DNA of 64,000 nt, taken from NCBI GenBank assembly GCA_016711205.1, contig JADJTM010000003.1, positions 434,001-498,000 of the forward strand, read 5' to 3'. Of this stretch, positions 36,458-45,156 are shown piece after piece. Origin of the DNA: Micropruina sp. (GTDB lineage: Bacteria > Actinomycetota > Actinomycetes > Propionibacteriales > Propionibacteriaceae). The notes beneath the pieces were generated by a model. It saw nothing but the letters and a program-made list of their open reading frames with translations, ran no database searches and was not told where the DNA came from. A program made the position numbers and the translations under genes. Numbering within the stretch: position 1 is the first letter of the stretch; each line of letters begins with the position of its first letter.

Positions 36458-38455
36458 ATGCCCGGGCGACGATCCTCACGGTACGGCCGCTACACCGGCG
36501 GCCCCGATCCGCTGGCCGCACCGGTCGATCTGAGCGAGGCGCTGGAGCAGATCGGCAACGACGTGATGGCGGGCTACAGCCCCGATCGAGCGCTGCGCGA
36601 GTACCTGCGCCGAGGAGCCCAGGGCCGCGAAGGCCTGGACGACCTGGCCCGCCGGATCAATGCCCGCCGCAAGGACCTGCTCAGCCGTTACCGCATGGAC
36701 GGCACCATGCAGCAGGTCAAGCAGCTGCTCGATCAGGCCGTCGACGCCGAACGCAAACAACTGCTGCGCGACGCGATGATGAGCGATGACGACCGCGCCT
36801 TCCGTGAGCTGCGGCTGGACAACCTGTCGCCGTCCACCGCCGCCGCGGTCAGCGAGCTGAGCGACTACGACTGGGCATCATCCGAGGCCCAGCAGGCCTA
36901 CGAACAGATCAAGGACCTGCTCGGACGCGAGTTGCTCGACCAGCGTTTCGCCGGCATGAAGCAGGCCCTGCAGAGCGCGACCGACGAGGACCGTGCGGCG
37001 ATCAACGCCATGCTCGACGACCTCAACGAGCTGCTTGATGCGCATCGTCGCGGCGAGGACACCCAGGCCGACTTCGACGACTTCATGGCCAAGCACGGCG
37101 ACATGTTCCCCGAGAAGCCGCGCAACGTCGACGAGTTGATCGACGCCCTGGCTCAGCGCTCAGCGGCCGCGCAACGGATGCTCCGATCGATGACGCCGGA
37201 GCAGCGCGCCGAGTTGATGCAGCTCTCGGCCCAGGCGTTCGGCTCGGCCGCACTGATGGCGCAACTCGACCGGCTGGACGGCAACCTGCAGTCGCTGCGT
37301 CCGGGGCTGGACTGGTCCGGCGGCGAGCAGTTCGACGGCGACGAGGGCCTGGGTCTGGGCGACGGCACCGGGGTGCTGCAGGATCTGGCCGAACTCGACC
37401 AGTTGGCCGATCAGCTGGGCCAGAACTACGGCGGGGCGAGGATGGACGACCTCGACCTGGACGCCCTGGCCCGGCAACTCGGCCCGGACGCAGCGGTCAG
37501 CGCCCGGACGCTGGCCGAGTTGGAGAAGGCGCTGCGGGAGGGCGGCCTGCTGCGCCGGGACGCGTCCGGCGACCTTCGCTTGTCGCCGCAGGCGATGCGC
37601 CGGCTCGGCAAGGCCCTCCTCTCGGAGGCCGCCCGGCAACTGTCCGGACGGCAGGGCAACCGGGACACCCGGGTGGCCGGTGCGGCGGGCGAACCGACCG
37701 GCGCGACCCGTCCGTGGGAGTTCGGCGACTCCGAACCCTGGGACGTGACCGGCTCGCTGACCAACGCGATCATCCGTACGGCGAGCGAAGGCGGCGACCC
37801 GGCGACGGGCGTGCGGCTGGACGTCCGCGACGTGGCGGTCAGCGAAACCGAGGCCCGCACCAGCTCGGCGGTGGTGCTGCTCGTGGACACCTCGTACTCG
37901 ATGGCGGCCGAGGGGCGCTGGGTGCCGATGAAGCGGACGGCGCTGGCACTGCATCACCTGGTCAGCAGCCGGTTCCGCGGCGATCGGCTGCAGCTGGTGA
38001 CATTCGGACGGTGGGCCCAGTCCCGCGACATCGGCGAACTGACGGCGCTGCCCCCGGTGCGCGAGCAGGGCACCAACCTGCACCACGGACTGCTGCTGGC
38101 GGGCCGGTTCTTCCGGCAGCACCCCACCATGCAACCGGTGCTGCTGGTCGTCACCGACGGTGAGCCGACCGCGCACCTGACGCCCGGCGGGCAGGCGCTC
38201 TTCGATTACCCGCCGGGCGCGGAGACGATCGGGCTGACCGTGACCGAACTCGACAAGCTGGCCCGGATGGGCATCAACCCGACGTTCTTCCGGCTGGGCG
38301 ACGACCCGGGCCTGGCGCGCTTCCTGCAACAGTTGGCCACGCGTTCGGCCGGACGGGTGGTGAGCCCCGACCTGGCCGATCTGGGCAGTGCTGTGGTGGG
38401 GGAGTACCTCAGTGCCCGCTTCCGTGGCGGCTGGGATGCCGACGTCTGGGATTGA
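36458..38455 (+). CDS. VWA-domain protein, partner of the AAA+ ATPase
   Basis: 665 aa, cytoplasmic. A long helical, acidic N-terminal two thirds (MQQVKQLLDQAVDAERKQLL, VLQDLAELDQLADQLGQ) precedes a von Willebrand A domain. The metal-ion site DTSYSMAAEG is near residue 475 and VVTDGEPTAH near residue 565. In the MoxR-VWA systems the VWA protein binds the client for ATPase-driven remodelling. AGGA lies six bases before the ATG. Client unknown. Confidence 0.86.
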   Translation: MPGRRSSRYGRYTGGPDPLAAPVDLSEALEQIGNDVMAGYSPDRALREYLRRGAQGREGLDDLARRINARRKDLLSRYRMDGTMQQVKQLLDQAVDAERKQLLRDAMMSDDDRAFRELRLDNLSPSTAAAVSELSDYDWASSEAQQAYEQIKDLLGRELLDQRFAGMKQALQSATDEDRAAINAMLDDLNELLDAHRRGEDTQADFDDFMAKHGDMFPEKPRNVDELIDALAQRSAAAQRMLRSMTPEQRAELMQLSAQAFGSAALMAQLDRLDGNLQSLRPGLDWSGGEQFDGDEGLGLGDGTGVLQDLAELDQLADQLGQNYGGARMDDLDLDALARQLGPDAAVSARTLAELEKALREGGLLRRDASGDLRLSPQAMRRLGKALLSEAARQLSGRQGNRDTRVAGAAGEPTGATRPWEFGDSEPWDVTGSLTNAIIRTASEGGDPATGVRLDVRDVAVSETEARTSSAVVLLVDTSYSMAAEGRWVPMKRTALALHHLVSSRFRGDRLQLVTFGRWAQSRDIGELTALPPVREQGTNLHHGLLLAGRFFRQHPTMQPVLLVVTDGEPTAHLTPGGQALFDYPPGAETIGLTVTELDKLARMGINPTFFRLGDDPGLARFLQQLATRSAGRVVSPDLADLGSAVVGEYLSARFRGGWDADVWD

Positions 38456-38479
38456 GCTGACCTGGGCCGCCCGTCGAGG

Positions 38480-38850
38480 GGGGAGATCCCGGCCTTCGCC
38501 GGGATGACGGAGAGCTTGTCGAGCGTCCCCACCGGCCCGTCATCCCCACCGACCCCGTCATCACCACCGGCCCCGTCATCCCGGCGAACGCCGGGATCTC
38601 GTCGACGCGCTAGTGGAGGGTGGAGATCCGGCGTTGGCGGGGTTGGCCGGGGGCGCTGTCGAGCGTGCCGTCATCCCCACCGGCCCGTCATCCCGGCGAA
38701 CGCCGGGATCTCGGGCCGCCACGTCCGCCGGTGACAGATCCGGGACTTCGCCTGGATGGCGAAGGGCGCTGGTCGAGGGCGAGATCCCGGCGTTCGCCGG
38801 GATGACGGGGGCGTTCGCCGGGATGACGGAGAGCTTGTCGAGACCGCCGA
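38480..38850. repeat. Second ATCCCGGCG-GCCGGGAT hairpin cluster
   Basis: At least four full hairpins are visible, near 38487-38510, 38578-38600, 38690-38711 and 38784-38806. Part copies carry the flank CGTCATCCC/GGGATGACG. Fragments GAGCTTGTCGAG and TTCGACAAGCTCGA form a further inverted pair at 38831-38866. This fills the gap 38456-38892 between the VWA gene and the next gene. Confidence 0.8.
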
Positions 38851-38892
38851 ACTTCGACAAGCTCGAACCATTGACACGAAGGAGTGGACGTT

Positions 38893-39909
38893 GTGACAAA
38901 GGTGTTGGTGGCAGGGGATCGGTTCATCCTGCCCGAGATTCTGCTGGAGGCGCTCGAGCGGCATGTGCCGGGTGCCGAGACCACGGTGATCAAGGGGCAG
39001 TGGCCGGTGGCACCCTTCGTCCGGGTCGCCGAGGTCGACGAGGCCGAGGGCGACGAGGACACCCTGATCCGCGCGCTGCAGGGCTGCGAGATCGCCATGG
39101 TGCACGCCTCCCCGTTCACCGAGAAGGTGATCGCCGCCACGGCGCCCACGCTCAAGCTGATCACCGTCGGACGCGGGGGTCCGGTCAACATCAACCTGCC
39201 CGCGGCCACCGCGCACGGGGTGAAGGTCTCCAACGCGCCCGGACGCAACGCCACCGCCACCGCCGAACACAGCGTGGCGATGATCCTGGCCGCGGTGCGG
39301 CAGATCGTCGACACCCACAACGAGCTGACGGCCGGTCAATGGCGTGGCGACTACTACGCCTACGAGAACGTCGCGCCCAGCGTCCGCGGTTCGACCGTGG
39401 GCCTGATCGGCCACGGAGCGGTCGGCTCGCGGGTGGCTGCGATCATGCACGCGATGGGTGCGCACGTGCTGGTCTACGACCCCTACGTGCCGGCCGAGCA
39501 GATGCCGAACATGGAGCGCCTGGACGACCTGGACGAGCTGTTGCGCCGCTCGTCCATCCTGACGTTGCACCCGCGGCTCAGTGCCGAAACCCGCGGCATG
39601 ATCGGTGCCGACCAGCTCGCGCTGCTGCCCGAGGGAGCGATCGTGGTCAACTGCGCGCGCGGGCCGATCCTCGACTACGACGCGCTGTGTGACGCGCTCG
39701 ACGCAGGGCACCTTTCCGCGGCCGCGGCGGACGTGTTCCCGGTCGAGCCGCTGCCGCCCGGGCATCGACTGCTGCGCACGAAGCGGCTGACCATCACCCC
39801 CCACCTGGCCGGTGCGGGTCGCGATTCCGCCCAGTTGGCGGCCGAACTCTGCGCGGCCGACATCGCCCGCTTCCTGGCCGGGCAGCCGCTTCGGTTCGCC
39901 CTCAACTGA
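38893..39909 (+). CDS. 2-hydroxyacid dehydrogenase (PGDH/lactate dehydrogenase-like)
   Basis: 338 aa. The NAD-binding Rossmann motif is GLIGHGAVGSRVAAIMHAMG near residue 170, the substrate Arg is in VNCARGPILDYDAL, the Glu in DVFPVEPLPPGH and the His in ITPHLAGAG. The enzyme class reduces 2-keto acids; substrate unknown. It stands alone between repeats and the bgl leader. The GTG at 38893 is preferred because AAGGAG precedes it by 8 bp. This gene is intact, unlike the paralogue at 23630. Confidence 0.88.
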   Translation: MTKVLVAGDRFILPEILLEALERHVPGAETTVIKGQWPVAPFVRVAEVDEAEGDEDTLIRALQGCEIAMVHASPFTEKVIAATAPTLKLITVGRGGPVNINLPAATAHGVKVSNAPGRNATATAEHSVAMILAAVRQIVDTHNELTAGQWRGDYYAYENVAPSVRGSTVGLIGHGAVGSRVAAIMHAMGAHVLVYDPYVPAEQMPNMERLDDLDELLRRSSILTLHPRLSAETRGMIGADQLALLPEGAIVVNCARGPILDYDALCDALDAGHLSAAAADVFPVEPLPPGHRLLRTKRLTITPHLAGAGRDSAQLAAELCAADIARFLAGQPLRFALN

Positions 39910-40100
39910 CCGGACGGACGTTCGTCCGAAGAGCTCTCGCACCCGAGCGGGCCAGGCCCGCGAGGCCGCGCTTGCCTCTGCGCCGTCTCACTGGATGGAC
40001 GCCCGCTGATCAAGGTGGAGACCAGCCATAACACCCAGCCACCGCCGCATTCGAACTCGCCGGGCCGGCCCGTCTCCCGCCTCGGCCCGGCACCCGCGAG

Positions 40101-40128
40101 TTGCGCGCCGGCAACTACCCGCTGTAGT
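40101..40128 (+). promoter_or_regulatory. Candidate promoter of the bgl operon
   Basis: TTGCGC (40101-40106) and TGTAGT (40123-40128) with 16-bp spacing lie about 30 bp upstream of the RAT sequence, placing the leader RNA start near 40135. The rest of 39910-40100 shows no further feature. Confidence 0.45.
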
Positions 40129-40157
40129 TTTCTCCACGAAGACGAAAGTCATCACCA

Positions 40158-40187
40158 GGGTTGTTAGTCCATCCGGACGCAAAGCCT
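40158..40187 (+). promoter_or_regulatory. Ribonucleic antiterminator (RAT) for the BglG-type protein
   Basis: GGGTTGTTAGTCC...GGACGCAAAGCCT matches the LicT/BglG RAT pattern (GGATTGTTACT-loop-AGGCAAAACC). Its 3' arm (AAAGCCT, 40181-40187) is also the 5' arm of the terminator that follows, so RNA bound by the antiterminator cannot form the terminator. It precedes EIIBCA, as in known bgl operons. Confidence 0.88.
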
Positions 40188-40217
40188 GAGGCGTAATACA
40201 TGCCTCGGGCTTTTTTT
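40181..40217 (+). terminator. Rho-independent terminator/attenuator in the bgl leader
   Basis: AAAGCCTGAGGC (40181-40192) pairs with GCCTCGGGCTTT (40202-40213) with one G-U pair and a 9-nt loop, followed by a run of seven T (40211-40217). It overlaps the RAT and stops leader transcripts unless BglG-type protein is bound. Confidence 0.9.
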
Positions 40218-40247
40218 GTTGCCCTGATGCGATCGAGGAGGATTGAA

Positions 40248-42092
40248 ATGGCGGTGAACTTCAAGGCCCTGGGCGACGATATCGTCGACGCTGTCGGTGG
40301 CGTGGGGAACATCAAATCGGCGCGACACTGCGCCACCCGGCTGCGCATGGAACTGCGCGACGACTCCATTGCCCGGACCGATGTGATCAAGGGTCTGGAC
40401 GGTGTGCTCACCGTGGTTCAGGCCGGCGGCCAGTACCAGGTGGTCATCGGCAACGACGTGCCGCTGGTGCACGCCGAGATCACCGAACGTCTCGAGGGCG
40501 CCGGCGCGACCGACGAGCCGTCCGACAACTCCGGCAAGAACCTGCTCGACCGCTTCATCGACCTGGTCAGCTCGATCTTCCACCCGATCCTGTGGCCGCT
40601 GGCCGGTGCCGGCCTGTTCAAGGCCTTCCTGAGCATGTTCGTCACCTTCGGCTGGCTCAGTTCCGAGACCACCGAGTACGTGGTGCTCAACGCCGCGTCC
40701 GACTCGCTGATCTACTTCCTGCCCGTGCTGCTGTCGATCTCGGCGGCCAAGCGGTTCAAGGCCAACCAGTTCACCTCGATGGCCATCGCCGGTGCGCTGG
40801 TCTACCCGAGCATCGTGGCGCTCGCCTCCGGAACGGATCCGCTGACCTTCTTCGGCATTCCGCTGGTGGTCATGAACTACACCAGCTCGGTGATTCCGAT
40901 CATCGTGGGTGTTTGGGTACAAAGCCACCTGGAAAAGCTGCTGCAACGGCTGCCCGGCGCCATTCGCAACTTCATGACGCCGCTGCTCGTGCTGCTGATC
41001 ATGGTTCCGCTTATTCTGCTCACCGTCGGCCCGCTCACCACCATCGCCGCCAACGGCCTCGCCAACGGCGTGACCTGGCTGTTCGAGGTGGCCCCCTGGC
41101 TGGCCGGCGCCGTGATGGGCGGTTTGTGGCAGGTGTTCGTGCTGTTCGGCCTGCACTGGGGCCTGGTGCCGATCATCGTTCTGCAGCTCGCCGACGGCTA
41201 CTCGATCCTGACCGGCCCGCTGCTCGGCGCCGTGCTCGCCCAGGCCGCGGCCACCACCGCCGTCGCGATCCGCACCAAGGACGCCGAAACCAAGAAGCTC
41301 GCCGGACCGTCGGCACTGTCGGGCTGGCTGGCCGGCATCACCGAGCCCGCCATCTACGGCGTCAACCTGCCCCGCAAGCTGCCGTTCTACTTCGGCATCG
41401 CGGGCGGCGCCATCGGCGGCATCTTCGCCGGCATCGCCGGCGCCGGCACCACCGCGTTCGTCTTCCCGTCGCTGATCGGCATTCCCGCCTATCTCGCCAC
41501 TCCCAACCTGCCGCTGCTGTTCATCGGCGTCGCCATCTCCGTCGGCCTGGCCTTCTTCCTCACCCTGTTCTGGGGCGTCAAGGACGCTGATGTGGCAGGC
41601 GCGACTCCGGCCGCAACGGTCGTCGCGGTCGCCGGCACCGAGGTGCTCGTGCTCTCCCCCATGGACGGTGCACTGGTCGCCCTGAGCGACGTGCCCGACC
41701 CGGTGTTCAGCAGCGGGGCCATGGGCACCGGCGTGGGCGTCGTCCCGACGTCCGGAACCGTGTATGCGCCGGTCAGCGGCACCGTCATCGTCACCATGGA
41801 TTCGGGACACGCCTACGGCATTCGCACCGCGGACGGGGTCGAGGTGCTCGTGCACGTCGGCATCGACACGGTGAACCTGAAGGGCGAGGGCTTCACCCCC
41901 AAGGTCAGCCAAGGCGACACCGTCACCGCCGGTGACGTGCTCGCCGAGGTCGACCTGGCCGCCATCAAGGCCGCCGGCTACTCCACCACCACCGTGGTAC
42001 TGATCACCAACAGTGCCGCGCAGACCGAGGTGCTGCCGGTCGATCCGTCCGCGGTCAGCCACGCCGACACCGCGCTCGTCGTCACCCACTGA
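40248..42092 (+). CDS. bglF: PTS beta-glucoside transporter EIIBCA
   Basis: 614-aa sugar permease that phosphorylates beta-glucosides during uptake. The EIIB domain (residues 1-90) has the phospho-Cys in SARHCATRLRMEL. EIIC follows with about ten membrane segments and the GITEPAIYGVNLP signature near residue 365. EIIA at the C-terminus has the phospho-His in VLVHVGIDTVNLKGEG near residue 540. GAGGAGG lies just before the ATG. Expression is governed by the RAT/terminator upstream. Confidence 0.93.
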   Translation: MAVNFKALGDDIVDAVGGVGNIKSARHCATRLRMELRDDSIARTDVIKGLDGVLTVVQAGGQYQVVIGNDVPLVHAEITERLEGAGATDEPSDNSGKNLLDRFIDLVSSIFHPILWPLAGAGLFKAFLSMFVTFGWLSSETTEYVVLNAASDSLIYFLPVLLSISAAKRFKANQFTSMAIAGALVYPSIVALASGTDPLTFFGIPLVVMNYTSSVIPIIVGVWVQSHLEKLLQRLPGAIRNFMTPLLVLLIMVPLILLTVGPLTTIAANGLANGVTWLFEVAPWLAGAVMGGLWQVFVLFGLHWGLVPIIVLQLADGYSILTGPLLGAVLAQAAATTAVAIRTKDAETKKLAGPSALSGWLAGITEPAIYGVNLPRKLPFYFGIAGGAIGGIFAGIAGAGTTAFVFPSLIGIPAYLATPNLPLLFIGVAISVGLAFFLTLFWGVKDADVAGATPAATVVAVAGTEVLVLSPMDGALVALSDVPDPVFSSGAMGTGVGVVPTSGTVYAPVSGTVIVTMDSGHAYGIRTADGVEVLVHVGIDTVNLKGEGFTPKVSQGDTVTAGDVLAEVDLAAIKAAGYSTTTVVLITNSAAQTEVLPVDPSAVSHADTALVVTH

Positions 42093-42121
42093 ATGCACCG
42101 GAAGATAGGAGAATCACTGTC

Positions 42122-43528
42122 ATGACCACCACATTTCCCGACGGCTTTCTGTGGGGTGGCGCCACCGCCGCCAACCAGCTCGAGGGCGGCTACGACGCCG
42201 ACGGCAAGGGCCCGTCGATCCAGGACGTGATGCCGAAGGGCATCGTCGCCCCGCCGACGGAGGAGCCGACGCCCGAGAACCTCAAGTTGGAGGGCATCGA
42301 CCACTACCACCGCTTCGCCGAAGACATCGCGCTGTTCGCCGAGATGGGCTTCAAGGTGTACCGGTTCTCGATCGCCTGGAGCCGCATCTTTCCCAAGGGT
42401 GACGAAGAGACGCCGAACGAGGCGGGCCTGGCGTTCTACGACCGGCTGCTCGACGAGCTGGAGAAGCACGGCATCGAGCCGCTGGTCACGATCAGCCACT
42501 ACGAGACTCCGCTGCACCTGGCCAGGACCTACGACGGCTGGGTCGATCGCCGGCTGATCGGCTTCTACGAGCGTTACGCACGGGTGCTGTTCGAGCGGTT
42601 CGGTGATCGGGTGAAGTACTGGCTGACCTTCAACGAGATCAACTCGGTGCTGCACGCGCCGCTGATGTCGGGCGGCATCTGGACGCCGAAGGACCAGCTC
42701 AGCAAGGCCGACCTGTACCAGGCCATTCACCACGAACTGGTGGCGTCGGCGTCGGCGACGAGGATCGCGCACGAGATCAATCCCGACATCAAGGTGGGGT
42801 GCATGGTGATCGCCATGCCGACCTATCCCCTGACGCCGAACCCGGCCGACGTACTGGCTGTGATGGACGCCGACCACGAGAACCTCGCGTTCAGCGACGT
42901 GCACGTGCGCGGCGAGTACCCCGGCTACTTCCAGCGGACGCTGCGTGATGCGGGCATCGTGCTCGACATCACCGATTCCGACCGCGAGACGCTGAAGAAC
43001 ACCGTCGATTTCGTGTCGTTCAGCTATTACATGAGCGTCTGCCAGGCGGCCGAGGGCGGCGAGATCGGTGAAGGCAACATCATGGGCGGCATTCGCAACC
43101 CGACCCTGCCGGCGTCGGAGTGGGGTTGGCAGATCGACCCGGTCGGGCTGCGGATCGTCCTGAACCAGTTCTGGGACCGCTGGGGCAAGCCGCTGTTCAT
43201 CGTCGAGAACGGGCTGGGCGCCAAGGATCAACTGGTCGAGGTGGACGGCGTCACGACCGTCGAGGACGACTATCGGATCGACTACCTCAACGATCACCTG
43301 GTGCAGGTGCGCGAGGCGATCGCCGACGGCGTGAACCTGCTGGGCTACACCTGGTGGGGGCCGATCGACGTGGTCAGCGCGTCCACGGCGCAACTGTCGA
43401 AGCGGTACGGGTTCATCTACGTCGACCGCAACGACGACGGAAGCGGCACCCTGACCCGGTACCGCAAGAAGTCGTTCGGCTGGTACCGCGACCTGATCGC
43501 CAGCAACGGTGCGACGCTGACGGTGTGA
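42122..43528 (+). CDS. bglA: 6-phospho-beta-glucosidase (GH1)
   Basis: Hydrolyses the phospho-glucoside brought in by EIIBCA. The 468-aa product has FLWGGATAANQLEGG at the N-terminus, the acid/base Glu in WLTFNEINS (about residue 178) and the nucleophile Glu in FIVENGLG (about residue 362). The ending with KRYGFIYVDRND fits the 6-phospho-specific branch. It lies 29 bp after bglF; AGGAGA is the likely ribosome site. Confidence 0.94.
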   Translation: MTTTFPDGFLWGGATAANQLEGGYDADGKGPSIQDVMPKGIVAPPTEEPTPENLKLEGIDHYHRFAEDIALFAEMGFKVYRFSIAWSRIFPKGDEETPNEAGLAFYDRLLDELEKHGIEPLVTISHYETPLHLARTYDGWVDRRLIGFYERYARVLFERFGDRVKYWLTFNEINSVLHAPLMSGGIWTPKDQLSKADLYQAIHHELVASASATRIAHEINPDIKVGCMVIAMPTYPLTPNPADVLAVMDADHENLAFSDVHVRGEYPGYFQRTLRDAGIVLDITDSDRETLKNTVDFVSFSYYMSVCQAAEGGEIGEGNIMGGIRNPTLPASEWGWQIDPVGLRIVLNQFWDRWGKPLFIVENGLGAKDQLVEVDGVTTVEDDYRIDYLNDHLVQVREAIADGVNLLGYTWWGPIDVVSASTAQLSKRYGFIYVDRNDDGSGTLTRYRKKSFGWYRDLIASNGATLTV

Positions 43529-43538
43529 TCTGAGCATC

Positions 43539-43593
43539 CGCTGGTCGAGCATGTCGAACCCTGGCCCGAAGGTCTCGACACGCTCGACCAGCG
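43539..43593. terminator. 19-bp hairpin after bglA (dispersed CGCTGGTCGAGC repeat)
   Basis: CGCTGGTCGAGCATGTCGA (43539-43557) pairs with 43575-43593 apart from one G-U position. It lies 11 bp after the bglA stop and 64 bp before bglG. No U-run follows, so termination may be partial. The same sequence is scattered elsewhere in the window (13785-13806, 18020-18660). Confidence 0.65.
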
Positions 43594-43656
43594 ATTGGTC
43601 CGTGGTTGTGACGTCTGAATCGACATGTGAAACGAGGTGAGTCCGGAGTGGGTGCG

Positions 43657-44499
43657 ATGCAGGTGCTGAAGGTGTTCAACAACAACGTCGTGCTCACCGC
43701 CGACGAACTCGGCCGCGAGGTGGTGGTCACGGGACGGGGCGTGGGGTACCAGGCCCGTCCCGGCGACCCCGTCGATCCGGCGCTGATCGTGCGGCGGTTC
43801 GTGCCCGCCGACAACCCCGATTCGGTGGCGCAGGTGCTGGCCGACATTCCGCCGGAGCGGCTGGCGCTGGTCGAGACGCTGTTCTCCGAGGCGATGCGCG
43901 AACTCGGGTCACTGCTGCCGCCGCTGGCGGTGGTGGCGGTGGCCGACCACGTCCATCAGGCGATCGAACGGGTCGCCCGCGGCGAGGTGATGGAGTACCC
44001 GATGCGCGTCGAGGTGGCGCATCTGCATCCGGTCGAGCTCGAGGTGGCCGAGGCGTTGCTGGTGAAGCTGAACCGCCAGCTGGACGTCCCGCTGCCGCAG
44101 GGCGAGGCGATCGCACTGGCGATGCACCTGTTCCATGCGGTGACGGGCAGCCCGAGCATGGAGCAGACGTTCGTGCAGTCGAAGCTGATCCGGCAGATCT
44201 TCGACACCGTGCAGCAGGCGTACGGCGACGAGTTCGACCCCGACTCGATCGACGCGGCCCGGTTCGCCACCCACCTGCGGTACTTCTTCGCGCGGGCGCA
44301 GGCCGGCAAGCAGCTGGACGGCGGCGTGCCCGAGGTGGCGGTGCTGGTCGCCGCCGGCAATCTGGGTGCCCAGCAGCTGGCGCTGCGCATCAAGTCACTG
44401 TTGGAGCTTCGGCTGCAGCAGCCCGTGTCGTCCGACGAAGTGACGTACCTGACCATGCATGTGGCCCGCATGGAGCAGGGCATGCGCACCCGGATCTGA
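43657..44499 (+). CDS. bglG: BglG/LicT-type transcription antiterminator
   Basis: 280 aa. The N-terminal RNA-binding CAT domain begins MQVLKVFNNNVVLT. Two PRD domains follow with regulatory His residues in VAVADHVHQAIERV, VAHLHPVELEVAEAL, AMHLFHAVTG and the terminal TYLTMHVARM. It binds the RAT at 40158-40187 and lets transcription pass into bglF; PTS phosphorylation of the PRDs controls it. The ATG at 43657 follows GGAG by eight bases; earlier in-frame ATG 43627 is not favoured. Confidence 0.93.
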   Translation: MQVLKVFNNNVVLTADELGREVVVTGRGVGYQARPGDPVDPALIVRRFVPADNPDSVAQVLADIPPERLALVETLFSEAMRELGSLLPPLAVVAVADHVHQAIERVARGEVMEYPMRVEVAHLHPVELEVAEALLVKLNRQLDVPLPQGEAIALAMHLFHAVTGSPSMEQTFVQSKLIRQIFDTVQQAYGDEFDPDSIDAARFATHLRYFFARAQAGKQLDGGVPEVAVLVAAGNLGAQQLALRIKSLLELRLQQPVSSDEVTYLTMHVARMEQGMRTRI

Positions 44500-44507
44500 C
44501 CGGTATT

Positions 44508-44640
44508 GGGGACGGTTCCTCATTCCTGCTCACCCGCTTCAGCCCTGTGAACGGTAATGGGGGACGGTTCCTCATTCCTGCTCACCCGCTTCAGCCCTGT
44601 GAACGGTAATGGGGGACGGTTCCTCATTCCTGCTCACCCG
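44508..44640. repeat. Three GGGGACGGTTCC repeats with 52-bp period
   Basis: Cores at 44508-44519, 44560-44571 and 44612-44623, each followed by TCATTCCTGCTCACCCGC. The spacing is exactly 52 bp, as in the 32.6-kb cluster. They start 9 bp after the bglG stop. Confidence 0.88.
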
Positions 44641-44731
44641 CGTCCCTGCCTCGGACGGGTCCCGAATCGGACGTAATCTCGCGAGCCGGCCACGCTGCAC
44701 GTCCGCCCCGACCGGCCCTCAGACTGGTGGG

Positions 44732-45148
44732 ATGACCAGCCGGGATCCGCGCGTGGACGACTACCTGAACTCCCTGCCGCCCTGGCAGCGGCAGGTCGCG
44801 CAGCGCGTCCGGGAGTTGCTGCACGATGCCGACCCGGCGATCGAAGAGACCATCAAGCGCACTCGGCTGCCCCATTTCGTGCTGCAGGGCAACGTGGCGG
44901 CGCTGTTGGGCACCAGAAACCACCTCAACGTGTTCATCTACGACCCGATCGCGCCCGACCCGTCCGGACTGGTCAACCAGGGTCACGGCAACGCCACGGC
45001 GCGCTGCGTCCAGCTGTTCGAGGGGGACGAGCTGGACGACGACGCGCTGGTCGCGCTCTTTCGTGCGGTGATCGCCAACAACCGGGCGGGCGGCTGGCGT
45101 CGACTGGTCGATCAGAAGCGGCGCCAGCAGCCCGGCGAGGCTGATTGA
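44732..45148 (+). CDS. DUF1801 domain protein (second paralogue)
   Basis: 138 aa. DYLNSLPPWQRQVAQRVRELL at the N-terminus and AIEETIKRTRLPHFVLQG follow the DUF1801 pattern. The core differs from the gene at 577 and contains RNHLNVFIYDP. Function unknown. The start at 44732 follows CAGACT plus 6 nt (leaderless pattern). It overlaps or abuts the MFS gene and is probably co-transcribed with it. Confidence 0.8.
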   Translation: MTSRDPRVDDYLNSLPPWQRQVAQRVRELLHDADPAIEETIKRTRLPHFVLQGNVAALLGTRNHLNVFIYDPIAPDPSGLVNQGHGNATARCVQLFEGDELDDDALVALFRAVIANNRAGGWRRLVDQKRRQQPGEAD

Positions 45149-45156
45149 CTGGCCGG

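Noticed and set aside
35067..38455. True magnesium chelatase for chlorophyll or cobalamin-type tetrapyrroles
   Set aside because: No large H subunit or tetrapyrrole genes are present in the window, and the VWA partner differs from BchD; a MoxR-VWA type unit fits better.
39910..40100. Possible tRNA or attachment site before the bgl leader
   Set aside because: No cloverleaf or CCA end could be drawn, and no integrase or flanking direct repeats are present.
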